Shown here: positions 34,510 to 43,205 of the stretch, one piece after another
How the letters are laid out: every line of letters starts with the position of its first letter
Numbering within the stretch: the first letter of the stretch is position 1
Assembly (NCBI GenBank): GCA_963701955.1
Contig: OY969694.1
Coordinates: 496,001 to 560,000 of the forward strand
Length of the DNA: 64,000 nucleotides
Direction: 5' to 3'
Origin: Bog-473 sp963701955
GTDB taxonomy: Bacteria; Actinomycetota; Acidimicrobiia; Acidimicrobiales; RAAP-2
Position numbers and translations under genes: made by a program
Notes under the pieces: generated by a model
What the model saw: the letters and a program-made list of their open reading frames with translations, nothing else
What the model was told of the DNA's origin: nothing
The model's database searches: none

Positions 34510-35685
34510 ATGGCCGACGAGAAGGACACAACGGGCGCGCGCGGATCCGCGGGCTCGGGGGGATCCGGAGGCTCTGGGGGATCCGCGGGCTCGGGGGGAT
34601 CCGGGGGCTCGGGGGGCGGATCGGACAACCGCCGACGGAGCAAGAACCGCAATCGAAACCGCAACCGGCCGGCACAGAGCCGGGACGCGGCCGCCCGGGC
34701 GAACAGCCAGAAGGCGAGCAACGCCAACGGAAAGGGAGGGAAGGGCCGGGGAGCCAACTCGTCCGACCGTTCGAGCTCGAAGGCGTCCGGGCGTCCGCGC
34801 CGCAGCGAGGCCTCGCGGGGCGCAGCGACGAAGACGATGCCCGCCCCGATGCCCGCTCCGGCCCCGCCGGCGGTCCCGGCGCAGCCCAGCGTCGGGGCCC
34901 CCCAGGTCCACCCGGCCGAGGTGGCGGCGAACCGTCGTCGCTCAGTGGCGCTGTGCGCCTACACGGCGATCGCCCCCGCGCTGATCGTCGGCGCGCTGTG
35001 CTGGGTCGCTGTCTCCGTCGTGGTCGGCGTGGTCGGCCTCGTGGTCTGCGCGGTGGCGGTCATGATCGGCGTTTGGCGGATGGCCCCGGCTGTGGCGCTG
35101 CGCCGGGTCGGTGCCGTCCCGATGGGTGAGGATGGTGATCCCCGCCTCTGGAACATCACCGAGGGCCTCTGTGCCACCTTCGGGCTGAGCATGCCGACGC
35201 TCTGCATGCTCGACGAGGGCGTACCCAACGCCTGTGCCCTGGGCCGAGATGCACGTCGCTCGGTGCTCGTGGTCACCCGCGGTTTGCTCGAGGCGCTCGA
35301 TCCGATCGAGCTCGAGGGCGTCATCGCACACGAGCTGGCCCACGTCAAGCGGGCGGACAACGGGGTCTCGTGCGTGGGGATCACACTGGCCACGCTGCTG
35401 GGAGGCGAGTCGATGCTGCGGCGCTGCGTCGGGACCACCCGGGAGTACCGCGCCGACGTCGTCGGCGCCTCGACCGTCCGGTACCCGCGCGGACTGCTCA
35501 GCGCCCTGCGAACGATGATGGAGGCGCCCGCCCCGCCTCCGGGGTCCTTTTTCGCCACGCCGTCGCGTTTCGGGCCGACACGCTGGGTGTGGATCGACCC
35601 CTCGGTCGGCCACCGGGGTGAGGCGTCGGGCCCCGGGGATCTCGATGCGACCGCGGTGCGGGCCGCCGCACTGAGCGAATGGTGA
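34510..35685 (+). CDS. M48 family membrane metalloprotease (HtpX-like)
   Basis: A 391-residue zinc protease. Residues 1-40 are nearly pure Gly/Ser/Ala and 40-110 are rich in Asn, Arg, Lys and Ser, both unusual for HtpX. Two membrane helices come next (about 145-190, ALCAYTAIAPALIVGAL and onward). The catalytic site is VIAHELAHVKRAD (HExxH) with the third zinc ligand in EYRADVVGA. It thus resembles HtpX, which degrades misfolded membrane proteins, but with a large extra cytoplasmic N-terminus. It lies between pimA and pdxS and has its own -10 box. Confidence 0.8.
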   Translation: MADEKDTTGARGSAGSGGSGGSGGSAGSGGSGGSGGGSDNRRRSKNRNRNRNRPAQSRDAAARANSQKASNANGKGGKGRGANSSDRSSSKASGRPRRSEASRGAATKTMPAPMPAPAPPAVPAQPSVGAPQVHPAEVAANRRRSVALCAYTAIAPALIVGALCWVAVSVVVGVVGLVVCAVAVMIGVWRMAPAVALRRVGAVPMGEDGDPRLWNITEGLCATFGLSMPTLCMLDEGVPNACALGRDARRSVLVVTRGLLEALDPIELEGVIAHELAHVKRADNGVSCVGITLATLLGGESMLRRCVGTTREYRADVVGASTVRYPRGLLSALRTMMEAPAPPPGSFFATPSRFGPTRWVWIDPSVGHRGEASGPGDLDATAVRAAALSEW

Positions 35686-35722
35686 CCGGGGCATGGTGAT
35701 GAGGGGCGAGCGGCCCGGCTCG

Positions 35723-35728
35723 TAGACT
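35723..35728 (+). promoter_or_regulatory. -10 box TAGACT before pdxS, leaderless
   Basis: TAGACT lies exactly 6 nt before the ATG at 35735, the spacing that puts the transcription start on or beside the initiation codon. The same box with the same spacing precedes yebC. Confidence 0.55.
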
Positions 35729-35734
35729 GTGGCC

Positions 35735-36610
35735 ATGACCACCGGAACCTTCACCGTGAAGCGGGGGTTGGCCGACATGCTGCGCGGCGGCGTGGTCATG
35801 GACGTCGTCGACGCGGAGCAGGCCAAGATCGCCGAGGACGCGGGCGCCGTCTCGGTCATGGCGCTCGAGCGGGTGCCGTCCGACATCCGGCGGGACGGGG
35901 GCGTGGCGCGGATGAGCGACCCGGCGCTGATCGAGGCGATCATGGAGGCGGTCACCATCCCGGTGATGGCCAAGGCGCGCATCGGGCACTTCGCCGAGGC
36001 CCAGGTGCTCCAGTCGCTCGGCGTCGACTTCATCGACGAGTCCGAGGTGCTCACGCCGGCGGACGAGGCGTACCACATCGACAAGTGGCCCTTCACGGTG
36101 CCATTCGTGTGCGGGGCGACCAACCTGGGCGAGGCCCTGCGGCGCCTCTCGGAAGGTGCCGCCATGATCCGCTCAAAGGGTGAGGCGGGCACCGGCAACA
36201 TCGTGGAGGCCGTGCGGCACCTTCGCTCCATTCTCGGCGACCTGCGTGCCATCACGCAGGCGGATCCGGCAGAGCTCTACGGCTGGGCCAAGCAGCTCGG
36301 CGCGCCGATCGGTCTCGTGCGCGAGGTCCATGAGACGGGTCGGCTCCCCGTGCCGCTGTTCTGCGCCGGCGGCATCGCCACCCCCGCGGACGCTGCCCTG
36401 GTGATGCAGCTCGGCGCCGAGGCGGTGTTCGTCGGCTCGGGGATCTTCAAGTCGTCGGACCCGGCCCGCATGGCCTCGGCGATCGTGGAGGCGACGGCGC
36501 ACTTCGCCGACGCGGCCCACGTCGCCAAGGTGTCGCACGGACTGGGTGAGGCCATGCGCGGCCTGGAGGCGTCCCGGTACGGCGAGCACCTGGCCGACCG
36601 GGGGTGGTAG
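35735..36610 (+). CDS. pdxS: Pyridoxal 5'-phosphate synthase subunit PdxS
   Basis: The synthase subunit of the two-part enzyme that makes PLP from ribose 5-phosphate, glyceraldehyde 3-phosphate and ammonia. The 291-residue TIM barrel shows GVVMDVVDAEQAKIAEDAGA, then VMALERVPSDIRRDGGVARM, MAKARIGHFAEAQVL, IDESEVLTPAD and MIRSKGEAGTGN (the active lysines in MAKAR and the K of SKGEAG). The final AGGIATPADAALVMQLGA and GSGIFKSSDP form the phosphate site. Length and sequence are typical. It is followed with slight overlap by pdxT, which supplies ammonia. Confidence 0.95.
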   Translation: MTTGTFTVKRGLADMLRGGVVMDVVDAEQAKIAEDAGAVSVMALERVPSDIRRDGGVARMSDPALIEAIMEAVTIPVMAKARIGHFAEAQVLQSLGVDFIDESEVLTPADEAYHIDKWPFTVPFVCGATNLGEALRRLSEGAAMIRSKGEAGTGNIVEAVRHLRSILGDLRAITQADPAELYGWAKQLGAPIGLVREVHETGRLPVPLFCAGGIATPADAALVMQLGAEAVFVGSGIFKSSDPARMASAIVEATAHFADAAHVAKVSHGLGEAMRGLEASRYGEHLADRGW

Positions 36611-37332
36611 GGGGCACCCCGACCCACGCCGGCGGGCTCGTCGTCGGTGTGCTCGACCTCCAGGGGGACGTGCGGGAGCACGCGGCCGTGCTCAGCGCTC
36701 TGGGGTGTGCAGTCAGGGCGGTCAAGCGGCCTGACGACCTGGCGGGGGTGGTCGGGCTCGTGCTGCCCGGAGGGGAGTCGACCACACTGTCCATGCTGCT
36801 CGAGTCCACCGGCCTGTTCGCCGCCGTCGAGGTGGCCGCCGCGAGGGGTCTCCCGATATTGGGCACGTGTGCCGGCCTCGTGCTCGTGGCGCGCCAGGTC
36901 CTCGACGGGCGGTCCGACCAGCACACGTTCGGGCTGGTCGATGTCGTGGTCCGCCGCAACGGCTACGGGCGCCAGCTGCAGTCCTTCGAATCCGAACTCG
37001 ACGTCGAGGGTGGGTTGGCCTCGGAAGCCGACGGCCCGCCGCTGCCGGCCGTGTTCATCCGGGCTCCGCTCGTCGTGTCGGCGGGAGAGAGCGTCGAGGT
37101 GCTGGCCAGACTCGACGGGGTCCCCGTACTGGTGCGCCAGGGTCCGGTGGTGGCGACATCCTTCCACCCCGAGCTCACCGGGGACCGCCGGGTGCACCAG
37201 ATGTTCGTGGACATGTGCTGGGCTGAGGTGCACCGCCAGGACCGCGGGCTCGAAGGGATCACATGCGCCGCTACATCCTCACCGTCACCTGTCCCGATCG
37301 TGTCGGCATCGTCGCCGCCGTCACCGGGCTGA
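36604..37332 (+). CDS. pdxT: PLP synthase glutaminase subunit PdxT
   Basis: Class I glutamine amidotransferase feeding ammonia to PdxS. Motifs are VGVLDLQGDVREHAAVL at the N-terminus, LPGGESTTLSML (oxyanion strand), GTCAGLVLVA with the nucleophilic cysteine, and SFHPELTGDRRVHQMF with the H-E of the catalytic triad. The GTG at 36604 overlaps the pdxS end. Family members end shortly after the QMF segment, but this frame runs on for about 30 residues of a Ser/Pro-rich tail and overlaps the purU start by 70 bp. This could be a natural extension or a lost stop by an indel. 242 residues. Confidence 0.9.
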   Translation: MVGGTPTHAGGLVVGVLDLQGDVREHAAVLSALGCAVRAVKRPDDLAGVVGLVLPGGESTTLSMLLESTGLFAAVEVAAARGLPILGTCAGLVLVARQVLDGRSDQHTFGLVDVVVRRNGYGRQLQSFESELDVEGGLASEADGPPLPAVFIRAPLVVSAGESVEVLARLDGVPVLVRQGPVVATSFHPELTGDRRVHQMFVDMCWAEVHRQDRGLEGITCAATSSPSPVPIVSASSPPSPG

Positions 37333-38120
37333 TCGCCTCAATGGGCGGCTCGGTGCTCGAGGCGGCCCAACACGGGGACCTCGGTTCGGGACGCTTCTTC
37401 CTCCGCATCGAGATCGTGGCCGAGTCGCTCCCCTTCGGTCGGGACAAGCTGGCCGCCTCCTTCGGTCCCGTCGCCGCCGAGTACGACATGGCGTGGCGGC
37501 TCTCCGATACGGACGTGCCCAAGCGCGCCGTGCTGTTCTCGAGCAGGGAGGACCACTGCCTGGCCGACCTTCTCTACCGCTGGCGTTCCGGGGAGTTGCC
37601 TTGCGAGATCCCCTGTGTGATCTCCAATCACGAGGACCTGCGCGATCTGGTCGAGTGGCACGGGATCGAGTTCCGATGCGTGCCGGTCGAACCCGACCTC
37701 GCGGCGAAGGCGCGCGCCTTCGACACCATGGCGCGCATGTTGGCTGACCTCCGTGCCGACCTGGTCGTCCTGGCGCGCTACATGCAGATCCTGCCCGCGT
37801 CGTTCTGTGCCGGGCGAGAGGGACGGATCATCAACATCCACCACTCGTTCCTGCCGTCGTTCGCCGGCGCCCGGCCGTATCACCAGGCCTACGAGCGCGG
37901 CGTGAAGCTCATTGGCGCCACCTGCCACTACGTGACGGCCGAGCTGGACGAGGGACCGATCATCGAGCAGGACACCCGGCGCGTCGACCACGGGGACTCG
38001 GCGGAGGAGATGCAGCGCGTGGGCCGGGACGTGGAACGGGTCGTTCTGGCCCGCGGGGTCCTCTGGCACCTCGAGGACAGGATCCTGCTGAATGGCGCCA
38101 AGACGGTGGTCTTCCCGTAG
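37263..38120 (+). CDS. purU: Formyltetrahydrofolate deformylase
   Basis: A 285-residue PurU: an N-terminal ACT domain (residues 1-80, YILTVTCPDRVGIVAAVTGL) and a formyl-transfer domain. The catalytic region shows CVISNHEDLRDLVEWHGIEF, LVVLARYMQILP, IINIHHSFLPSFAGARPYHQA, IGATCHYVTAELDEGPII and the conserved D-H pair in VDHGDSAEEM. PurU hydrolyses 10-formyl-THF to formate and THF, balancing one-carbon pools. The ATG at 37263 fits the ACT start and lies inside the end of pdxT. Confidence 0.92.
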   Translation: MRRYILTVTCPDRVGIVAAVTGLIASMGGSVLEAAQHGDLGSGRFFLRIEIVAESLPFGRDKLAASFGPVAAEYDMAWRLSDTDVPKRAVLFSSREDHCLADLLYRWRSGELPCEIPCVISNHEDLRDLVEWHGIEFRCVPVEPDLAAKARAFDTMARMLADLRADLVVLARYMQILPASFCAGREGRIINIHHSFLPSFAGARPYHQAYERGVKLIGATCHYVTAELDEGPIIEQDTRRVDHGDSAEEMQRVGRDVERVVLARGVLWHLEDRILLNGAKTVVFP

Positions 38121-38155
38121 CCGCCCCGGGCCGGGCCGGGGCGTCGGACCGTAGG

Positions 38156-38161
38156 TAGACT
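38156..38161 (+). promoter_or_regulatory. -10 box TAGACT before yebC, leaderless
   Basis: TAGACT ends 6 nt before the yebC ATG (38168), the same box and spacing as before pdxS. No clear -35 is seen. Confidence 0.55.
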
Positions 38162-38167
38162 GACGCC

Positions 38168-38917
38168 ATGTCGGGTCACTCGAAGTGGGCGACGACCAAG
38201 TACCGCAAGGGCGCCCAGGACAAGGCGCGCGCCAAGGTGTTCGCCAAGTGCATCCGCGCCATCGAGGTGGCGGCACGTGAGGGGGGAGGCGACCCCGAGT
38301 CCAACGCCACGCTGCGGACGGCCTACCAGAAGGCACGAGCGGCGTCGGTTCCCCTCGACACGATCGAGAAGGCGATCAAGCGCGGGACGGGCGACCTCGA
38401 GGGCGTGCGGTACGAATCGATCACCTACGAGGGTTACGGCCCGGGCGGGGTGGCCATCATGGTCGAGGCCCTGACCGACAACCGCAACCGCACCGGCGCG
38501 GAGATGCGCAACCTCTTCAGCCGCAACGGCGGCAACATGGCCGAACCGGGCTCGGTCGGCTGGCAGTTCGAACGCAAGGGCATCGTGACCGTCCCGCTGG
38601 ACCAGGACGAGGAGAAGGTCATGGAGATCGCCATGGACGGCGGGGCCGAGGACATGAGCTCCAACGGCGCCGCCTGGGTGGTGACCTCCGCCCCGTCCGA
38701 CCTGGAATCGGTGCGGCGTGCCCTCGACGACGCCGGCATCGCGTCGGAGTCGGTCGATCTCTCGCTCGAGCCAACCTCCCTCCTCGCTGTTCCCGACGAG
38801 TCCGAGGCCCGAAGGATCCTGCGATTGCTCGAGGCGATCGACGACAACGACGACGTCCAGGCCGTGCACTCCAACGCTGACATCGCCGACGAGGTGCTCG
38901 CCGCCTTCGAGGGGTGA
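38168..38917 (+). CDS. yebC: YebC/TACO1 family protein
   Basis: A 249-residue YebC-family protein, with the invariant start MSGHSKWATTKYRKGAQDKA followed by SNATLRTAYQKARAASVP, then YEGYGPGGVAIMVEALTDNR and RNGGNMAEPGSVGWQF. Older annotation calls it a transcription regulator; more recent work places members at the ribosome, aiding translation of polyproline stretches. It directly precedes ruvCAB, as in many bacteria, although no link to recombination is established. It has its own leaderless promoter. Confidence 0.93.
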   Translation: MSGHSKWATTKYRKGAQDKARAKVFAKCIRAIEVAAREGGGDPESNATLRTAYQKARAASVPLDTIEKAIKRGTGDLEGVRYESITYEGYGPGGVAIMVEALTDNRNRTGAEMRNLFSRNGGNMAEPGSVGWQFERKGIVTVPLDQDEEKVMEIAMDGGAEDMSSNGAAWVVTSAPSDLESVRRALDDAGIASESVDLSLEPTSLLAVPDESEARRILRLLEAIDDNDDVQAVHSNADIADEVLAAFEG

Positions 38918-38943
38918 TCCGCCACCCCGGGAGGTCGGACCGC

Positions 38944-38949
38944 TACCAT
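38944..38949 (+). promoter_or_regulatory. Possible -10 box TACCAT before ruvC
   Basis: TACCAT lies 8 nt before the ruvC ATG (38958), a spacing near that of the other leaderless starts in the window. Fit to the consensus is moderate. Confidence 0.35.
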
Positions 38950-38957
38950 GCGAACGC

Positions 38958-39467
38958 ATGTTCGTGCTGGGCGTCGATCCGGGGCTGTCGCGCTGCGGCT
39001 ACGGCCTTGTCTCCCGGGCCGAGGGCGATGGCGCCCTCCTGGCCCGGGCCGCTGGGGTGATCGAGACAGACCCTGAGGCGCCCCTGGCCGAGCGGTTGCT
39101 CGTCCTGCAACGTGAGCTCCGGTCCCTGCTGCGCGAGCTCGCTCCCGACGCGGTCGCTGTCGAACGGGTGTTCTTCCAGGTCAACGCCCGGACGGCCATG
39201 TCGGTCGGGCAGGCCAGCGGCCTTGCCCTCGCAGCGGCGGCAGAGGCCAGGTGCGAAGTGGTCCAGTACACGGCCAACGAGGTCAAGCAGGGTCTGGTGG
39301 GCTACGGCGCGGCGACCAAGGACCAGGTGCAGCAGATGGTGGCCCGGGTGCTCGGGCTGGGGCGCGTCGAGGGACCTCCCGATGTGGCCGACGCCCTGGC
39401 CCTGGCCGTGTGCCATCTCACCACGGTGCCGTTGCGCCGAGCCGTCGAGGCCGCCCGAGCGCGGTGA
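38958..39467 (+). CDS. ruvC: Holliday junction endonuclease RuvC
   Basis: The resolvase that cuts Holliday junctions after branch migration by RuvAB. The 169-residue RNase H-type fold shows the first active aspartate in VLGVDPGLSRCGYGL, the glutamate in AVERVFFQVNARTAMSVGQA and the last aspartates in GPPDVADALALAVCHL. The ATG at 38958 places VLGVDPG at the usual position. ruvA follows after 19 bp. Confidence 0.93.
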   Translation: MFVLGVDPGLSRCGYGLVSRAEGDGALLARAAGVIETDPEAPLAERLLVLQRELRSLLRELAPDAVAVERVFFQVNARTAMSVGQASGLALAAAAEARCEVVQYTANEVKQGLVGYGAATKDQVQQMVARVLGLGRVEGPPDVADALALAVCHLTTVPLRRAVEAARAR

Positions 39468-39486
39468 GGGGAGCGAGGAGGACGCG

Positions 39487-40101
39487 ATGATCGGGTTGCT
39501 GCGCGGGACCGTGGCGATGCGGACGGGCGACGGCGAGGTCGTCGTGGACGTGGGCGGAGTGGGTTACCGGGTCACGGTGACGCCGGCCACCGCCGCCGCG
39601 CTGGTCACCGCGGGTCCCACCGCTGAGGCGACGGTGTTCGTGCACACGCACGTGCGAGAGGACGCCATCGTCCTCTACGGGTTCGTCCACGACGACGAGC
39701 GGCGCTGCTTCGAGGTGCTTCTCTCGTCGCACGGGGTCGGTCCCGCTCTGGCTCTGGCCATCATGGCCAGCCTCTCCCCGGCGTCCTTGTCCACCGCCGT
39801 GCTCGAGGACGACCTCCAGACGCTGTGCACCGTGCCCGGCGTCGGCCGCAAGACGGCGGCCAGGCTGCTGATCGAGCTGAAGAGCCGTCTGGACCTTCCC
39901 GACCTGTCCGGGGACCTGCCCTCCGACCTGGCCGGACCGGTGTCGGTGGGCGGAGGGACGTCGCGTTCCGAAGCCCGAGCCGCCCTGGCAGAGCTCGGAT
40001 ACGCGCCCGACGAGATCCGCGGGGCGCTCGATGGCCTACGCGACGATGTCGGTGTGGAAGAAATGCTCCGCCTGGCGTTGCGCGAGCTGGCGTCGCGGTG
40101 A
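39487..40101 (+). CDS. ruvA: Holliday junction branch migration protein RuvA
   Basis: A 204-residue RuvA, the tetramer that binds the four-way junction and loads RuvB. The N-terminal OB fold opens with MIGLLRGTVAMRTGD; VREDAIVLYGF follows, then the helix-hairpin-helix segments VGPALALAIMASL and TVPGVGRKTAARLLIELKSRL. A flexible linker with DLPSDLAGP leads to domain III (ARAALAELGYAPDEIRGAL), which contacts RuvB. ATG at 39487. Its stop overlaps the ruvB GTG (GTGA). Confidence 0.93.
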   Translation: MIGLLRGTVAMRTGDGEVVVDVGGVGYRVTVTPATAAALVTAGPTAEATVFVHTHVREDAIVLYGFVHDDERRCFEVLLSSHGVGPALALAIMASLSPASLSTAVLEDDLQTLCTVPGVGRKTAARLLIELKSRLDLPDLSGDLPSDLAGPVSVGGGTSRSEARAALAELGYAPDEIRGALDGLRDDVGVEEMLRLALRELASR

Positions 40102-41237
40102 GCCCAAGGGCTCGGCGCGAGGTGCTGGCCGTTGCCGGCGAACCCGTGGAAGTCGAGGCAGGCGACGCGGACGGGGTCGATCATCGTGTGGTCGACCCGC
40201 TGACGTCGGACCATGACGAGGAGCTCGAGGAGGTCGGACTCCGCCCGCGTTCGCTGGCCGAGTTCGTGGGCCAGCCGCAGCTGGTCGAGCACCTCGGGAT
40301 CGTGTTGCAAGCGGCGCGCCAGCGCCGCCAGCCCGTCGACCACATCCTCTTCGCCGGTCCTCCCGGGTTGGGCAAGACGTCGCTCGCCGGGATCGTCGCC
40401 GCGGAAATGGGGGCGAGCCTGCGCATCACTTCAGGACCGGTCCTGACCCGGGCCGGCGACCTGGCCGCGTTGCTCACCGATCTCCAGGACGGGGACGTGC
40501 TGTTCATCGACGAGATCCACCGGCTCCACCGATCGGTCGAGGAGATGCTCTACTCGGCCATGGAGGACGGACGCCTCGACATCCTCATCGGCAAGGGGCC
40601 CACGGCCCGGTCGATCCGGCTCGATCTACCGTCGTTCACCCTCGTCGGTGCCACCACGCGGACGGGTCTGGTGGCCGGGCCGCTGCGGGACCGTTTCGGC
40701 TTCGTGGGCCGTCTGGACCTTTACGATCCCTCGGACCTGCGTTCCATCGTCGAACGCTCGGCGCACATCATGAAGGTGAGGGTCGACAGCGAGGGGGCCA
40801 CCCGCATCGCCGAGCGCTCCCGGGGGACGCCGCGGGTGGCGAACCGGCTCCTCCGGCGGGTGCGTGACTTCGCCGAGGTGCGGGGTGGGGGATACATCGA
40901 CGGCGCCACCGCCACCGAGGGTCTCGAGCTCTTCGGGGTGGACGAGCTCGGGCTCGACAAGGTCGACCGCGCCATCCTGGCCACGCTGTGCACGCGCTTC
41001 GGGGGTCATCCCGTCGGGCTGACCACCCTTGCCCAGTGCGTGGGCGAGGAACCCGACACCATTGAGGACGCCTACGAGCCCTTCCTGGTGCAGAGTGGCC
41101 TCATCCAGCGCACGGCCCGGGGGAGGGTGGCCACGCAGCGGGCCTGGACCCACCTCGGGCACCGGGCACCGCCCGTGACCAACGGGCCGGCCCGGCCGGG
41201 CCACCCGGCCGAACCACCGTCGCCGCCCCTCTTCTGA
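40098..41237 (+). CDS. ruvB: Holliday junction branch migration ATPase RuvB
   Basis: The AAA+ motor of the RuvAB complex, about 379 residues. It shows LRPRSLAEFVGQPQLVEHL, Walker A GPPGLGKTSLAGIVAAEMG, RITSGPVL, Walker B VLFIDEIHRL, LVGATTRTGLVAGPLRDRFG (sensor 1 and arginine finger) and RGTPRVANRLLRRVRDF (sensor 2). The GTG at 40098 overlaps the ruvA stop; the N-terminal 45 residues are acidic and longer than usual. The C-terminus has an extra Pro-rich tail after TARGRVATQRAW. It converges with the histidine kinase gene with no gap. Confidence 0.95.
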   Translation: MSPRARREVLAVAGEPVEVEAGDADGVDHRVVDPLTSDHDEELEEVGLRPRSLAEFVGQPQLVEHLGIVLQAARQRRQPVDHILFAGPPGLGKTSLAGIVAAEMGASLRITSGPVLTRAGDLAALLTDLQDGDVLFIDEIHRLHRSVEEMLYSAMEDGRLDILIGKGPTARSIRLDLPSFTLVGATTRTGLVAGPLRDRFGFVGRLDLYDPSDLRSIVERSAHIMKVRVDSEGATRIAERSRGTPRVANRLLRRVRDFAEVRGGGYIDGATATEGLELFGVDELGLDKVDRAILATLCTRFGGHPVGLTTLAQCVGEEPDTIEDAYEPFLVQSGLIQRTARGRVATQRAWTHLGHRAPPVTNGPARPGHPAEPPSPPLF

Positions 41238-43205
41238 TCAGTTGGGCGAGGAGGTCGGGAAGGGCTTCGTCACCGCGCCCAGGGTGCTCGGGGCGGGCAT
41301 CCGCTCCGGTGTCATTGAGGTGCGCAGCGGGAGGAAGACACGGAAGGTGGTCGACCACCCGGGGGTGTCCACGATGTCCATGAAACCCTCGTGCGCCTCG
41401 GCGACGGACTTGGCGATGGCCAGCCCCAGCCCGGTGCCGGGCACACCCAGCTCGGTGGACGAGGCCAGGCGGTAGAAGCGCTCGAAGAGTTGGTCGCGCT
41501 CTCCGGGAGGGATGCCCGGGCCCTCGTCGAGCACCTGCACCCGGGCGTAGGCGTCGGCGGTGTCCACCACGACCTGGACCCGACCGCCGCGCGGCGAGAA
41601 CTTGATCGCGTTCGACAGCAGGTTCCCCAGGAGCTGGTGGAGGCGTGTGGGATCCCCGAAGATCGGGACCTCGGCTCCCGGGTCCATGCCGAGGACGACC
41701 CCGCTCACGGCGGCGGACGTCTGCATGGCGTGGACCGCGTCCTCGGCCAGACGCGTGAGGTTGAGCTCGGCGAACGCCACGCGGAGCCCGCGCCCGGCTC
41801 CCGGATCGGCCAGGAGGTCCTCGGCCACCAGCTGGAGGTGCTCGGCGTTGCGCTCAATGGTCTGGAGCATCCGGACCTGGCTCTCGGTCAGGTCGTTCGA
41901 CGCATCGAGCAGGAGCTCGACGAACCCCCGGATGGAGGTGATCGGGGTGCGCAGCTCATGTGACACCGTGGCCACGACGTCGTCCTTCATCTGGGTCAGC
42001 TCGCGGAGCCGGTTGTTCTGCTCAATCAGCGACTGCGTCACCTCTTTTTGAATGGCGAAGAGTCGCTCTCGGTCGGCCGCCAGTTCCTCGCGTTCGGTGA
42101 CGTCGATCGCCACGACGACATAGCCGCCGTTGCTCGGAACCATGGCGTCGTCGAGATCGGCCCGCGTGGCGGACACCTCGGAGATTCCCACGGCGCCCAC
42201 GTCCTCGCCGCTCTCGCTCTGCTCCGAGGGGGCGGTGGGAACCGGCAGGGCGCGCACCCGAACGACGCAGCGGCGTTGCTGACCGTCCTTGCGCGTTGCG
42301 GTCCAGGGAACCTCCGCGGCGGCCTCGGCATCGAGCGGTTCGAGTGCGGTGCGCATGGAGTCGATGGTCTGGCGTCGCTCGTCGATCTGCGCCGGGTCGA
42401 TGAAGTCGGCGATGGAGCGGATGCCCACGACTTCGGCCGCGGGGTAGCCGAGCATCTGCTCGGCTCCGGCCGAGAAGAAGGTGACCGTTCCCGAGGGGTC
42501 GACCCCCATGATGGCGCTGCCGGTGGCGGCGCGCAGGAGGGTCTCGAGGCGGTCGCGGGCATATGCCGCCTCGCGGGCGTTGCGGCGGGCCAGGCGGGAC
42601 TGGTCGCCCAGGTCGCCCAGGACGGCACGGTCCCGCGCCACCATGGAGTACACCGTCGAGGCCACGAGGGTGGTGACGGTGGCCATCACGGCGACCTGGC
42701 GCCATTCGAGCGTCGGGTACTTGGGGGGACCGACGATGAGCAGCGGGACGAGCAGGGCCAAGTCCAGGCAGAACAGCCCGATGAGCAGGTGGAGGCGCCG
42801 CCCGTAGAGCGACAGCCACACGATAGGAAGGAGATAGACGACGACGAGCCCCGAGTCCGCACCGCCTTGGGCGTCGCGGATGATGGCGATGACGGCGATG
42901 TAGCCGACGGGGATGATCAGCCAGACCCAGTCCGGCATCTTCTCCCAGGGCAGCAGGAAGGCGGCGGCGACGAGAAGGAAGAACACGACGCCGGCCACCG
43001 AGATCTCCCGGCGGGCGTCGTGGGGGAACGGGATGACGGCGATCAGCACGGTGCCGACGGCCACGAGGGCGAAGACGGGCAGACGTACCCGCATCGACCC
43101 CGAGAAGCCCACGGGCAAGCTGCTTCCCGGCAATTGGGTTCCCGGCAATTGGGGTTGGCGAGGCACCGGAGGGTCGGATCCCTCGGGCCCGACGGGATCG
43201 CTCAC
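41238..43205 (-). CDS. Membrane sensor histidine kinase with PAS domain
   Basis: A 655-residue two-component sensor. A proline-rich N-terminus is followed by about six helices (residues about 45-190), a PAS domain (SAIMGVDPSGTVTFFSAGAE), then a HisKA dimerisation helix with the phosphorylated histidine (VSHELRTPITSIRGF) and an ATPase domain (NLLSNAIKFSPRGG for the N box, DEGPGIPP for G1, GTGLGLAIAKSV for G2). The PAS region is extended by an acidic insert near EQSESGEDVG. The GTG at 43205 overlaps the stop of the response regulator, which is upstream in the same operon. The signal is unknown. Confidence 0.88.
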   Translation of the reverse strand: MSDPVGPEGSDPPVPRQPQLPGTQLPGSSLPVGFSGSMRVRLPVFALVAVGTVLIAVIPFPHDARREISVAGVVFFLLVAAAFLLPWEKMPDWVWLIIPVGYIAVIAIIRDAQGGADSGLVVVYLLPIVWLSLYGRRLHLLIGLFCLDLALLVPLLIVGPPKYPTLEWRQVAVMATVTTLVASTVYSMVARDRAVLGDLGDQSRLARRNAREAAYARDRLETLLRAATGSAIMGVDPSGTVTFFSAGAEQMLGYPAAEVVGIRSIADFIDPAQIDERRQTIDSMRTALEPLDAEAAAEVPWTATRKDGQQRRCVVRVRALPVPTAPSEQSESGEDVGAVGISEVSATRADLDDAMVPSNGGYVVVAIDVTEREELAADRERLFAIQKEVTQSLIEQNNRLRELTQMKDDVVATVSHELRTPITSIRGFVELLLDASNDLTESQVRMLQTIERNAEHLQLVAEDLLADPGAGRGLRVAFAELNLTRLAEDAVHAMQTSAAVSGVVLGMDPGAEVPIFGDPTRLHQLLGNLLSNAIKFSPRGGRVQVVVDTADAYARVQVLDEGPGIPPGERDQLFERFYRLASSTELGVPGTGLGLAIAKSVAEAHEGFMDIVDTPGWSTTFRVFLPLRTSMTPERMPAPSTLGAVTKPFPTSSPN

